Assembly: GCA_021018995.1 (NCBI GenBank)
Contig: CM037588.1
Location: 141,295,725-141,359,724 of the forward strand
Length of the DNA stretch: 64,000 nt
Reading direction: 5' to 3'
DNA from: Chloranthus sessilifolius
Lineage: Eukaryota > Streptophyta > Magnoliopsida > Chloranthales > Chloranthaceae
Part shown: positions 22,037 to 32,549 of the stretch, piece by piece
Layout: every line of letters begins with the position of its first letter
Position numbering within the stretch: position 1 is the stretch's first letter
Notes under the pieces: model-generated
Told to the model about the DNA's origin: nothing
Databases searched by the model: none
Seen by the model: the letters and a program-made list of their open reading frames with translations, nothing else
Program-made: the position numbers and the translations under genes

Positions 22037-22443
22037 ACCCTTTTTACTATACGTCATAGGTTCAGAGTTTGTTGTTGGTGCTTCTGGTGATGAGGATCCA
22101 GGTTACTTTCCTCTATCGAAGTTCTTGTAGTAGACAGAGTTGTGTTACTTGTTAGTTTTGTGTAAGGATTTGTATGGTATGTCCGGCCTTTGATTTAGAG
22201 TTGATGTTTAGATGTTGTATAATAACTTTCTATTAGTTTATTTAGAACTGGAGTTTTTATTTGTGCCATCTGTTTTTTTCTGCTTTGATTTCCGCATGTG
22301 TGTGGATGTACCAAGTTCCAGTATTCGGATCGTGATCTACGATCTGGTGGTCCAGTGTTCCCATTGCTTTTAGTTTTATTTTTGAAGAAAAATATAGTTA
22401 TGGTGGTTTTGTGGCAACGAGAAAATCGGGTTGTCACACGGAG

Positions 22444-23400
22444 ACTCTGTAGTGCCAAGTGGAGGCAAGAGGACTTGTGGTAACAAGATCCTTACAGAGG
22501 AGTCTTCGACAATAGGTGGAGGGGAGATGGGATTGTTGGGATTTTATTTTTTAAAAAGGGAAAATCCCTTCGTGAAATATAATATGCCGAGAGGTAAAAA
22601 TCTATCAGGTATTTGGCTCAAAACAGATATATGCGTTTTGAGAGAGGGAGTAACCTACGAATGTGCATGGTTGGGCCTTGGGCTCAAGATTGTGTTTATT
22701 ATAAGGCCTAGTTAATGGATAACATAGGCAACCAAATTTCTTGAGCTTAAGGTAATTTGGCATTTGTTTGAACAATTTTTCAAATGGAGATTGATTGTTC
22801 AAAGTCGAGGTAGGCATTCGATTGATGAGATAGGCACCAGTTTGAAACACGTATGGCCAATATGAGAGAGGCATGTGAGCATCCGTGAGTAAGGTGAGAC
22901 TAGTCTCAACAAGATGGCGATGTCGTCTTTCAGGCATACCATTTTGTTGTGGAGTGTGGGGAGCGGTTGTGTAATGACTAATCCCATGAACGGAAAGATA
23001 AGGTTTGAGGCCAATATATTCCCCACCATTATTAGAATAAAGACTCTTTATTTTTGTATTGAACTTATTTTCCACAAGATTTCAAAATTGCGGAAAAAAA
23101 TTTTGAACATTTGATTTATGAGTCATAGGATATAGCCAAATGTGCTTGATATAGTGGTCAACAAAAATAACATAATATTTTGAACCTTCAATACCAATAT
23201 CATGAGATGGGCCCCAAACATCCGTGTAAATCAATTCCAAGCGAGCGGTGCTAGGAAGACCATGAGTATTAAAAGTTTGACAATGAGCTTTATTTTGAGA
23301 ACATGAAGTACAAAGAGATAAATGCCCATTTTTATTGGTGGGTAAAGAAAAGGCATGAATTAAATGATGGACCAATTTTGACGATGGATGACCAAGTCAT
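22444..23400 (-). pseudogene. Copia integrase (broken)
   Basis: From high to low coordinate it holds the zinc-binding end (CTSCSQNKAHC), the core with Asp in IYTDVWGPS, Asp in FVDHYIKHIW and Glu in PQQNGMPERRHRHLVE, and the C-terminal block FKKFGCLCYP, TFVGYS, AYICFEP. After two stops, RHIIFHEGIFPF follows in the same frame, and then a Pro/Ser-rich linker runs to the break at 22443. A frameshift splits the core near 23080. It would have inserted the cDNA into the chromosome. Confidence 0.9.
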
Positions 23401-23910
23401 TTGTGCCATCCATCGGTTTAGCACGTTTATAAACATAGGCAACGACATTTTTGGAGTTTAGTTGTAGATGCTCCAGAAATGGGTACACTCCATCTTCACA
23501 TTCGTCTTTGAGTAGTATCGCCCTCATGATCCGATCCTTCACCAAAAAATAAGTAGGATGAAATTCACGGTAAACATTACTATGCTTGGTAAAGTGGTGA
23601 ATGGAAATAAGATTTTTTTGAATTGTTGGAACACAAAGGGTATCACATAAATGAAAGATATGATTAGTCGATGCAAGAGATAATGAACCAATATGAGACA
23701 CAGGCAAACCTAATCCATCACCAATTACCACCTCATCAGTGCCATCATATTCAGAATTAATCGACAAATTAGAAAGGTCGGTGGTCATATTGTGAGATAT
23801 CGCCGAGTCAACTAGCCACTTGTGATTTTTTCCTTGGGAGGATGCTGCACAGTTTGCGGTGAAGTCAGCAGAAGACATTTTTGGGCAATTTTTAGCCGTA
23901 TGGCCCATAT
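23400..23910 (-). pseudogene. Copia protease and pre-integrase region
   Basis: The frame contains KWLVDSAISHNMT, the copia retropepsin site (usual DSGAS/TH; here DSA), then IGDGLGLPVSHIG and CVPTIQKNLISIHH, the GAG_pre-integrase block. Changes in the active-site triplet and frame breaks at both ends suggest loss of function. Confidence 0.85.
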
Positions 23911-24730
23911 TTGATCACACCATTGGCATTTTGGCTTATATTTCCTGTGGACCGAATTGGAGGACCCATTTTTGTGGTGCCCATTGTTGATGCAAGTCTT
24001 GTTAGAGAAAGACTTAGGGCTCAGTTTATGTTGTCCACGGGTACCTCCGTGCCGATGAGAATAATGAGTGGTGGGAACAAATGTTGTCGATTGATTCTCC
24101 AGCTGTCGAAGGTAACTCTCATGACCTATAAGAAGATCATGGATTTCCTCAAATTTCAGAGGTCTCATGAGCGCAAATGGGTGTGGAAATTTCTCTAAAT
24201 TCGGAATCCAATCCATGGAGAATGTAGAGGGTTAAATTATCATCTGAAATCGGATGATCAATGATTGCCAGTTCGTCGGCAATCACTTTGATTGCTTGAA
24301 GGAGCTCGGTGACGGTGCGAGTTTCGCGAATGCTCAAGGTCAAGTCTTCCTTGAGCTGCATCGCAATCATCCTTCTAAGCCTCATGGGATGTTTTGTAGG
24401 CAGCAAGAAGGGGAGTAATAGTGGTGGAGGTGGAAGCAAGGATGGCGTGGAGGATGAGTTTTTCTTGGCGAACCCAGTGGGAGTTCGTGGCTTTGGAGGC
24501 AGCGGAATTCGTTGCATCAATGGCAAGGCATTTTTTTACACCTGTAACAAAGTCGATGAGATCATAGCCAATGAGCAATGCTTCAAATTGAGCCCTCCAC
24601 TAAGGGAAGGTAGAGGGGGTGAGTTTTTCGTTGATGGTAGTTGCGGCATTGATGGTGATGATGGGTGAATCAGTGGTAGATGCAGAGATGGCAGCCATGT
24701 CACAAGAAGAAAGGAAAGATACTCGTTAGA
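23880..24730 (-). pseudogene. Copia gag (broken)
   Basis: In minus-strand order there is a weak N-terminal part (24536-24730), a Ser/Pro-rich stretch, and then the gag_2-type core with LTLSIRETRTVTELLQ, IADELAIIDHPISDDNL and YILHGLDSEFREI. A shifted frame adds LKFEEIHDLLIGHESYL. The zinc knuckle begins CQWCDQ at about 23930 but its second half is lost. At least three frames are needed to read it. Confidence 0.85.
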
Positions 24731-24737
24731 GGTTTGG

Positions 24738-24750
24738 GGCTTTAATACCA
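24738..24750 (-). other. Copia primer-binding site
   Basis: Minus-strand TGGTATTAAAGCC directly follows the 5' LTR. It matches the initiator-tRNA-Met site TGGTATCAGAGCC at 11 of 13 positions. Confidence 0.7.
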
Positions 24751-24996
24751 TAAAGAGGATTCACACTACTAAGGTTTTGTATTTTGAACTCACACAATTT
24801 CTGTTCATGCTTTGTATATTTATACTACCCGAGAGGCCTAATTTTAGGCATTCAAAAATATGTAACTAAAAAGCAAATTTAAAATCACAATTAATAGCAA
24901 TATTTACAAAGATAAGAAACGGATCTTATAATCATGGAAAGCACAAAATCTGGCAATGTTCATGGTGCTTGTTTGAAATCATCAGTTTCCTTGATA
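24751..24996 (-). repeat. Copia 5' LTR
   Basis: The partner of 93-361, about 95% alike outside one indel. The outer end reads TTGATA where the other copy reads TTGATACA, so its terminal bases have changed. Confidence 0.85.
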
Positions 24997-25001
24997 ATTA
25001 G

Positions 25002-25840
25002 CACTGTTGTGTTGTGCTATTACAAAATAAAATGAGAGATGGAGGGTGAGTTGTAGAGAGAGCTCTTGATTTTGTCTTATTGTTTGGATTTCATAAAGAA
25101 AGCGGATAGATCTATTGAGATTTGAAATGGACGTTTTGGGGGCTTTGAGATTTCTAGGGATCTAGAGGTTAAAATCACCCAAATCTCAATTTTGCGGGCT
25201 CTTGTACAGCTATGTGATAATCTCACTGAAAGAGATTGGAGTTTGGGCTGTTTCCTTGGAACCAAGAATATAGCGGAGTGGTCTCTTTTATTGTGCATGT
25301 GCACCACCTGGAATTCCAGAGAGAACCAAAAGAAAAAGAGAAGGCTTCCATCAAAAAACAAAGAAAGAGAAGAAAGGGATCTCCTAAAATTTGTGTGCAT
25401 AATAATTTTTCTCAAATGTTTTCTTCTCTTTGAGTTAAGATAGCGTGTTGGGCACATTTACTTAAATATAGTATAAGGATCTCTAGAGAGGTAAATGTAA
25501 AAATAACATTTAAGTTTATGAAGGTTTGACACCCCAATCTCAAGGATAAACTCAATAGCTCTAATCCACTAGCCTAATCTATAACTTATGGAATTATTCA
25601 TATAGAATAATATATATTTTCTATTGAAACTATGTATTCAAAAAATATTATTATTTGAAATCATATATTAATATAACTCGAGGATATAGACTACCTACCA
25701 TTGAGCCATTAAAAAAAATGTAGAAATTAATTACATTAATAAATATAAATACGTCTTACAATATATTCTATGTGACTGAATGGAATAAGGTTAGAGTCAA
25801 GGCTTTCAACACATTCAAAATCACTCCTATCGAGATCAAT

Positions 25841-25910
<70 letters not shown>

Positions 25911-25990
25911 GTATTACTTGAGCTTAAAGTTTAGGATATGTTCATTAATTGACTACCCTCATAATCATCCGCATGGTGGATCCAATAGTC
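25002..25990. other. Intergenic stretch, no gene seen
   Basis: AT-rich sequence outside the copia element. It holds a purine-rich part (25310-25380) and a TA microsatellite. Short frames on both strands lack any family motif. Confidence 0.4.
25844..25908. repeat. (TA)n microsatellite
   Basis: About 32 uninterrupted TA units. Confidence 0.95.
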
Positions 25991-26019
25991 CTTAATTAGT
26001 CTCTTTCTTTAATTTCTCC

Positions 26020-27936
26020 AAGTTTGTACGAACGAAAGGGACAACGATCCCGGCCACTTTGTGGCCTCCATGTCCCGACTTTGCATCCTAGTAATGATCA
26101 ACGAGCGTTTGTTATTCACGAGTTTTATCACTGGCATGAATCTCGATTCCCCAATTGCGTTGTTGAAAGACCCAGAGATTTTGTTAGTAATGACATCGCA
26201 CTTAGTCTTCTTAGTAAAATCAACACGACTCCAGTGCCCCTTCAGTTCTTCATCATTAATCCATTTCCAAGCTTGCTCCGATTTTTATTTAATGGCTGCT
26301 ACGTATGCATCAAACTCATGCCTTACAAAAGCCCTAGCCGCACCCCAAAATAATTTCTCATAAGCTATCCCTCTAAACACTAAGTTGAAATTTTTATACA
26401 AATGTCGATCACAAAACCTAAAAATTTACATATGACCCAAATATTATTTTACACTAATACCACATTATATCAAATGAAAATACTTAAGTTTATAGAATGT
26501 TACCTACAGTGGGCATTTGAATAAGACTTTTCAACCGCATTTAACAAGTCCTTTTACCAGTCAGACATGAAAACCAGATTGTTCATGTAACTGTTTGCCA
26601 ACTATATTGCTCTAAAAACCAACTGCAACACTCTTCATTTTCAATCTCAACAATAGCATAAGGAAGAGGAAATAATCCAAATAATCCACTACTCTCATCC
26701 AAACATGTAACTACTAGAAGACAACACTTGTATATCCCCTTCAAGTGACACCTGTCTAATCCAATAAATGGGCGATAAGCACTTACAAATCCAGCAAGCG
26801 AAGCGTTTAGGCATATGAAGACTCTTTGAAAAGCATGGTTCTCCTCTAACTTATGCTTGGCGATACTTTCGGGATTTGTGAGGAGGATAGCATTTCAAAC
26901 GATGGGATCAACTTATATGATTCTTCAAATGATCCGTAAACTTTTCCTAAAGCCAATTCCTTTCTACACCATAAATGGTGATATGAAATATTCACATCAT
27001 ATTCCACAAATAAGATTTAAGATAAACTCTTAATCGTAATCTTGTGATTGATACGGACTTGTTCTTCAACTCTATGCAAAATCCATCTTACAGTCTTCAT
27101 TTTGTTTTCATCTCTATTACATCTAAAGCATGCATGCTCTTCTATGAAAGTCTTGATCCAGAATGTGGTGTTATCCTCATAGAAAGAGGCATGGATCTTC
27201 CATGGGAAATTTTCGGCCTTACACTTACCAGCCACCATATTCTTCTCATTTTGTATATATTCTAGCTAGAAGTCATCTGCCACAGCGTAGCAAGAGGGCA
27301 TCTCTAAATGCATAAACGGATTCGAACGTCATGCCCATATGTAGCATAGGTTTCAACTTCTCCTACCTAGCATTTTGTTTTTCAAACCATGCTCTAAGAC
27401 CTCTTCTTCTAAATCATCTTCGCTCTCAAAACTCGAGAAGGAGTCGTGTATCCCTCCAGATCCTTGTAATCCGAAAGATCATTTTTAGGAATATTTTCTT
27501 TCCAATCTTGCCACACTGCCTCCTCCTCTTCATTGTCAGACTCATTCGAATAACCCTCAGAGCGCTCGAAATCGTAATCATAATCATAATTAAACTCATC
27601 ATTTGAGACACATGTGTTCAAGGGGGTCAGTGCATCTTCCAACTCCACATGCACGCCTATCGTCTTTTTGGGATCAAATCTCTCGAACATCGACATAAGA
27701 TCCTCATCAGATGTAATCGATACCAACTCTTCTTCCGAAGTTCCATCCTTGAACTTGTATTTCATGTGTGGGAGGAATTGCACATGGATATTATAAATTT
27801 CAATAACGTCGGTATGAAATAAAAGAAATGAAATACGATTACGATCCCAACTTCTTTCCTCAGAATTGCCGCTCACATACCTACTACAGTCATTGCGATA
27901 GTTGAATGTATTATCCCAATGCAATCTAATCTTCAT
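26020..27936 (-). pseudogene. MULE (MuDR-type) transposase, degraded
   Basis: The N-terminal segment (27409-27936) begins MKIRLHWDNTFNYRND. It has a PB1-like fold region (KYKFKDGTSEEELVSITSDE) and an acidic stretch, a layout known at the head of plant MULE transposases. 27017-27238 gives the Mutator DNA-binding region (VAGKCKAENFPWKIHAS, EEHACFRC). 26600-26850 holds the core, with FICLNASLAGF and YRPFIGLDRCHLKGIY, whose Asp is the first catalytic residue, then YAIVEIENEE. 26020-26350 holds LFWGAARAFVRHEFDAY, a stop, and the TNKISGSFNNAIGESR block. No SWIM finger was seen at the low-coordinate end. Several frames and stops show it is dead. Confidence 0.85.
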
Positions 27937-28099
27937 GTATGCATCATCGAACGAAAATTTATCCGCAATATTTCATAACCTAATAAAGAATAAAGAGATA
28001 GATGTGACACACATACCATCAGCCACATAGAAAATTATATAAACTAAAATCATGTATACAGTGTAATCAATTTTTTAGAAATACTATATTCTACACAAT

Positions 28100-28500
28100 T
28101 TATGTTCAGCAGCCACATAGCATGATTCTCATAAGTCATAAAACCATTATGGCTCATTAATGAGCCCACTTAGTAACAACAGCCACATGAACCCAACGTA
28201 TAAATCCAACAACAGCCATACGAGCCCACTTAGAATCAACTATCACTTAGCAACCACATAGGTTGAATTTTTTCACAAGCCATGTAAACTATATAAAGTT
28301 GTATGTTGTCGTTGCCTAAAATAGGTTTAAATGTGCTAACCTATTGGGTTTATATGTTAGGTTTACAGGCCTGATGGAATATAAACCTTACAATATGAAA
28401 AATCATATATAAATCAGCAGCACCAACAATAGCCATATAAACCAACTTAGTAACAGTAACCATATAAACCCACATAGTAACAACACCCATATGAACCCTT
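28100..28500. repeat. Degenerate AACAGCCATATGAACCCACTT repeats
   Basis: Loose copies of a roughly 28-bp word (AACAGCCA, then AACCCACTTAGTAAC) recur at about 28110, 28185, 28213, 28430, 28455 and 28482. This may be the non-coding end of the MULE. No ORF. Confidence 0.5.
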
Positions 28501-28711
28501 CCTGATGACTAGTTTAAATGCAAATTACTTGAGCAAGAAACTTGTTGGGTTTACATTGCAATCCGTTTTTTACAATTGGTGTATAACCACAAATTTGAAC
28601 CCATATAAACCCTTCTTGATAGCTAGTTTAAATATAAACTGCTTGAATAGGAAACTTGTTGGGTTTACATTGCAATCCGTTTTTTTACAATTGATGTATA
28701 CCCACAAATTT
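28488..28711. repeat. Tandem duplication, about 114-bp unit x2
   Basis: Two neighbouring copies share ACCCTTC, TAGTTTAAAT, GAAACTTGTTGGGTTTACAT, TGCAATCCGTTTTTT and CCACAAATTTG. They differ by about ten substitutions and one extra T. Confidence 0.85.
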
Positions 28712-29385
28712 GGGTTTGGTTTGTTTCCAAAATACCAAATTTAGGATTCCAATAGAAAAAATAAAAAAATCATTCCACAAATCAAAGCAAATGAACCCAA
28801 CTAAACCCTATTTTCTCAAGGCCAAATTAGACCCTTGTAAAATTGCCCAAAAATTTCCTAAATCTAACAACATGCAACAATGGTTGCTACCTAAAGCCAA
28901 ATATATATATGCAACACAAAATACATCTCCAAACCATTTGAAATGACGAATGCCGGCGGCGATCTTCGCTTTCGATTGCACAGTCAATACTGGAGGAGTG
29001 GATAGTCGGTTAGATTAGAAAGGAAGATCGTCGCTACCTGGAGGAAGAAGAAGAGTTGTAGCGAAAAGAGTGGAAGGAGTTATTTGATTGGACGTTTGAA
29101 AGGAGCGATGCATGTAATGACTAAGGGCATTTTGGGACTTTCACATTTCTAACCTACGATTAAACTACTATTAAACATTAAATCCAAACAACGAGTTGAC
29201 GGCCGTAGCTACAAGGGGTATTTGTACAGGAAACAGTGCTGCATGGATTGCAGTGCAAATAGGCTTAAGTGAGGGGGTTGTTTGTAATTTTGAGATAAGT
29301 CTGAGGCTAACTACCCTTAAAAATTAATTTGAAAACATAATTTATATATTATATTAAAACTTAATTTATTTATTAAAAATTTATT
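28712..29385. other. Intergenic stretch, no gene seen
   Basis: No supported ORF. A GC-richer part (28945-29110, ATGCCGGCGGCGATC) stands out from the AT-rich surroundings and could be a transposon end or an old gene scrap. Confidence 0.35.
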
Positions 29386-29393
29386 GAAAATCT

Positions 29394-29780
29394 CATTAAA
29401 GATTAGAATAATATTTTAAATGCCATTAAAAATTAGAATAATATTTGAAAATGTTTTCTCATATCATTAAAGATTAGAATAATATTTTAAATGTCATTAA
29501 AATTTTGAATAATATTTTAAAATTTTATCTCATATCATTAAAAATTAGAATAATATTAAGAATATTATCTCAGGCCATTAAAAATTAGAATAATATTTTT
29601 AAACATTATCTCATGTCATTAAAAATTAGAATAATATTTGGAAATTTTATCTCATGTCATTGAAAATTAGAATAATATTTGAAATATAATTAAAAGCTAG
29701 AATAATATTTTAAATGTCATTCAAAATTAGAATAATATTTTTTAATTTTATCTCATGTCATTAAAAATTAGAATAATCCA
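29394..29780. repeat. AT-rich minisatellite, ATTAAAAATTAGAATAATAT unit
   Basis: About eleven copies of a core CATTAAAAATTAGAATAATA, spaced 30-41 bp. Many are followed by TTTTATCTCATGT. Unit length and spacers vary. Confidence 0.88.
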
Positions 29781-29879
29781 ATCATTTGTTCACTCATGCA
29801 ATGATGTATCACATGTAATTTAATCCAATCGTTTGCTCATTTATACAGGTAAAATAAATAAATGTAATATGTGGATAAG

Positions 29880-31135
29880 ATCCAACCTGACAATACGACA
29901 CAATAATAGATGGTGATAGACTCCGAATAAAATACAAGCTTTGTTGGAAAAAATTATTAGGAGGAGGTATCATACGGTTGAATGAGCATTTGGGTCATGT
30001 TAAGGGAGAGATAAAAGGATGTCCCAATGTACCTAGATAGGTGAGAGAAGTTGTCAGAGCCAGCATGCAAGCGACTAAGGGAAAGAAAAAAGTAAAAGCC
30101 GATCGAGATAGAGAAATGTATGAAAAAATAAGAAGAGGAGATCCAGAGTTTCCTGCACCTAGACCTAGGGATGATGAGGATGAGGTGACAACGAGAGTCA
30201 TGAGAGACACTGCTAGAGAAGCAGGACAATGACGAGGTAAAGAAGAAGTCGATTATCGATTTGGGTCGAGGCTGAGGACCCATCCATGCCTGCTGCTACT
30301 GGTGAATCTAGTCATAGGCCACATGTTATTGATGATGATGAGGACATTCAAGAGATTTTTAGGTTACATAGGTCAGCAGTTGTGAGGGAGACCAGGCCGT
30401 ACTACAGGTCACATGGATCCGTTCATGTATCGGATAAAAAACTCCAAACAAACTAAATTGAATACAATCTCACTAAAAAAATTGGGGAAAAGCTTGAAAA
30501 TTCTATTGCAAAGTTTTTTATATACAACCACATTCCAAGTCAGGTTGTGGAGTCGTCATACTTCAAAAGTATAATTGATACAAGTGCAAAAGTTGATTTA
30601 GGAGTTAAAAAGCCTTCTACATACGAGGTATTTGGGCCCTTACTAAATGATGAGTTCGAAGAGATAGGAGCTTATATGGACATCTTTCACTAAGTATGGG
30701 ATGAGAGAGGTTACACAATTATGTGTGATAGATGGACCAGTTCCACAAGGAAGACTTTGATCAACTTTTTCGCCTATAACGATGTCAGGATAATATTTTT
30801 AAGATCAGTTGATGCTTCTAAACACGTGAAGATGGCTGATTACCTCTTTCAACTAATAAATATGATAGTTGAAGAGGTTGGAGAGAAGCGATTGTACAAG
30901 TAGTAACAGACAATGCCTCCAATTATAAAGCCGTAAGAAGATAATTAATGTTGAAGAGACCTCACTTGTACTGGACTTCGTGTGCCTCTCATTGCATGGA
31001 CCTCATTCTTGAGGATTTAGAAAAGATAGGCAGGACACAAACAACTATTCAGAAGAGAAGAACGATTAGTTATTACCTGTACAACAGTGACAAGTTAGTG
31101 AATCTAATGAGAGACTTCACTAAGAATGGGTTACT
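29880..31135 (+). pseudogene. hAT transposase, N-terminal part
   Basis: Plus-strand remains in order: a BED-type zinc-finger end (LCWKKLLGGGIIRLNEHLGH then CPNVP at 29925-30010; one finger Cys appears lost), a charged linker (30041-30232), then the DUF659 region (SYFKSIIDTSAKVD, CDRWTSSTRKTLINFF, FLRSVDASKH at 30550-30850). The core beginning LYWTSCASHCMDLILEDLEK is at 30960-31030, followed by LMRDFTKNGLL. Stops at 30010, 30692 and 30901 and a frameshift near 30930 break it. The reading stops at 31135, where an Athila-type element is inserted, and resumes at 42463. Confidence 0.88.
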
Positions 31136-32536
31136 TGATCGATTTAGAATGTAACCCTTGCAAGTGCACAAGATCTATTGCAGTATGGCAAGAACAGGGG
31201 TGTCGAACCCACAGGGAAACGTGAATTTTTAATTAATTCTTTTAGAGATTTTAAAAACGTCCCTAAGGAAGTACCAAAGGGCAGATTCAATTTTACCAAA
31301 AACTTAACACACTTTTCCTAAATGCAGAAAAATAAATTAATCTAAACAATTAATTACTGATAAATCTACGAACAATATTAAAATGAGATCAAGGAATATG
31401 CTACCCCAGATTCGTACCCCTTTTCTATCATTAAAACCCACAGTTTCATTAAATCATCATTCACACCATCATTCATCTAGAAAAATGACTTGAAATAAAA
31501 TATGATCATCAATCCGGCATACCCTATCTAAAAACAATGACTCAGCCTAACATTGCGGTATGAGTCATGTAAAAAGCATAGCGTATCTCATGATATTTAG
31601 ATCACGACAATCAGCACATAATCGCTCTCTGACCTAGATCGACTGCAGGTCCAGATCTAGCGATTCCGGCCGTTGATTCGCGCAATCAACGGTCATAACA
31701 AAGCATTTAAAATATTTTCAATCACACAAACTTTGAGCAAAGCGATTCCATGATAATAATAATTTGCGGTATTAATCATAAACATGGGTACTTATCTGGG
31801 ATCGATCTTCCCGATCTCTTGATTTAGCGCTCATCTTTGGTGTTTGATCTCCTTTTCTTTCAAAGTCATTCCTCTTTATTTCTTCCAAAAGATATTTGCA
31901 ATTGTTTTCCTAAATACAATCTATGAATTTCTCGTAGAAAATAATGCAAATCCTAGGTACAATTCTAATCTAAACCCTAGAAGCAGAGAAGAAGACTTGA
32001 AAAGATGAAGAAAATATTCCCCCCAAAGTGAAGAGCCCTAAAAACTAAAATGAAAGAATGAATAATATTCTAATTGCAAAAAATAATAATGATCCTAAGA
32101 AACTCGTGGCTTCCCTTTTTATAATAGCCTAACCCTAATACCTCTCTCGATTGACATCTAAGAGTAATTTTCGTGAATTCCCGCCTAGCTTTGCATCAGA
32201 TACTGCCTCGGTATTTTGCTCATAACTTTCTGTACCGAACTCGGATTGAGGTGATTCTTGAGGCGTTGGAAAGCTGACGACGAGCTCTACAACTTTTATG
32301 TTTTAGCAATTTCCTGAATCTGACGTCTTGAAGGTCCAAATTGAGCTGCAAGTCGCACTAAGTTCTCAATGACCCAAAATAGCAGTGTTTTGACATTATT
32401 TTGAGGATTCTTGGGCTGTTTTAGAAACTTGAGTATTTAACACTTCAAATCTAGCAAATCTCATCAGATAGCCTTCATCGGACGGCTAAATATAGGTATT
32501 TAGGGGTGAAATATCATCATATTTCACTACTCATCA
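31136..32536 (-). repeat. Athila-type 3' LTR
   Basis: 1401 bp, partner of 41049-42457. On the plus strand it runs from TGATCGATTTAG to CTACTCATCA. About 300 bp (around 32100-32400) are nearly identical to the other copy. The part nearer 31136 differs by many small indels. Confidence 0.92.
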
Positions 32537-32549
32537 CACCCCCAAACCT
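32537..32549 (-). other. Athila-type polypurine tract
   Basis: Minus-strand AGGTTTGGGGGTG directly before the LTR start TGATGAGTAG, as is usual in Athila/Tat elements. Confidence 0.75.

Larger units (their letters stand above)
16901..22438 (+). mobile_element. Chimeric non-autonomous gypsy element with unequal LTRs
   Basis: This 5538-bp insertion starts TGTGATGACC and ends TTGTCACA, with CGGAG on both sides (16896-16900 and 22439-22443), so it integrated as one unit. Inside there is only a short gag-like frame and no protease, RT or integrase. A roughly 388-bp block is present twice in direct orientation (16901-17288 and 19747-20135). The right block runs straight into a full 2.3-kb LTR of TGTAACATCC type, and the left block does not. 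It needs proteins from another element to move. Confidence 0.85.
19747..22438 (+). repeat. Right LTR of the chimeric element, containing a second LTR start
   Basis: It starts TGTGATGACC. At 20117-20128 there is a second polypurine tract (AAGGAGGGAAGA) followed at 20129 by TGTAACATCC, the start of a complete 2310-bp Tekay-type LTR ending in TTGTCACA at 22438. The inner LTR has no flanking duplication of its own: AAGAA on the left, CGGAG on the right. It therefore was not a later insertion but part of the unit that integrated. Confidence 0.75.
93..24996 (-). mobile_element. Ty1/copia LTR retrotransposon, interrupted by two gypsy elements
   Basis: On the minus strand the order is 5' LTR (24751-24996), primer-binding site, gag, protease, integrase, reverse transcriptase, RNase H, polypurine tract and 3' LTR (93-361). 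That is the copia order, with integrase before RT. The coding part is broken at 16900/22439 and at 1780/16525. At both breaks a 5-bp direct repeat flanks the inserted gypsy element, and the copia reading continues on the far side: the NTWQLV region lies at 16530-16560 and GCKWVF just below 1780. The open frames carry scattered stops and frameshifts, so this is a dead copy. It is the oldest layer of the stack because the others lie inside it. Confidence 0.93.

Noticed and set aside
20129-22438. Later solo-LTR insertion in the chimeric element
   Set aside because: Flanks are AAGAA and CGGAG, so it has no duplication of its own; CGGAG pairs instead with 16896-16900.
22195-22715. Small frames across the right edge of the chimeric element
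   Set aside because: They run through an LTR/copia junction and match nothing.
26024-26363. Two + strand frames of about 100 codons
   Set aside because: They are the reverse of the MULE transposase core, which matches the family on the minus strand.
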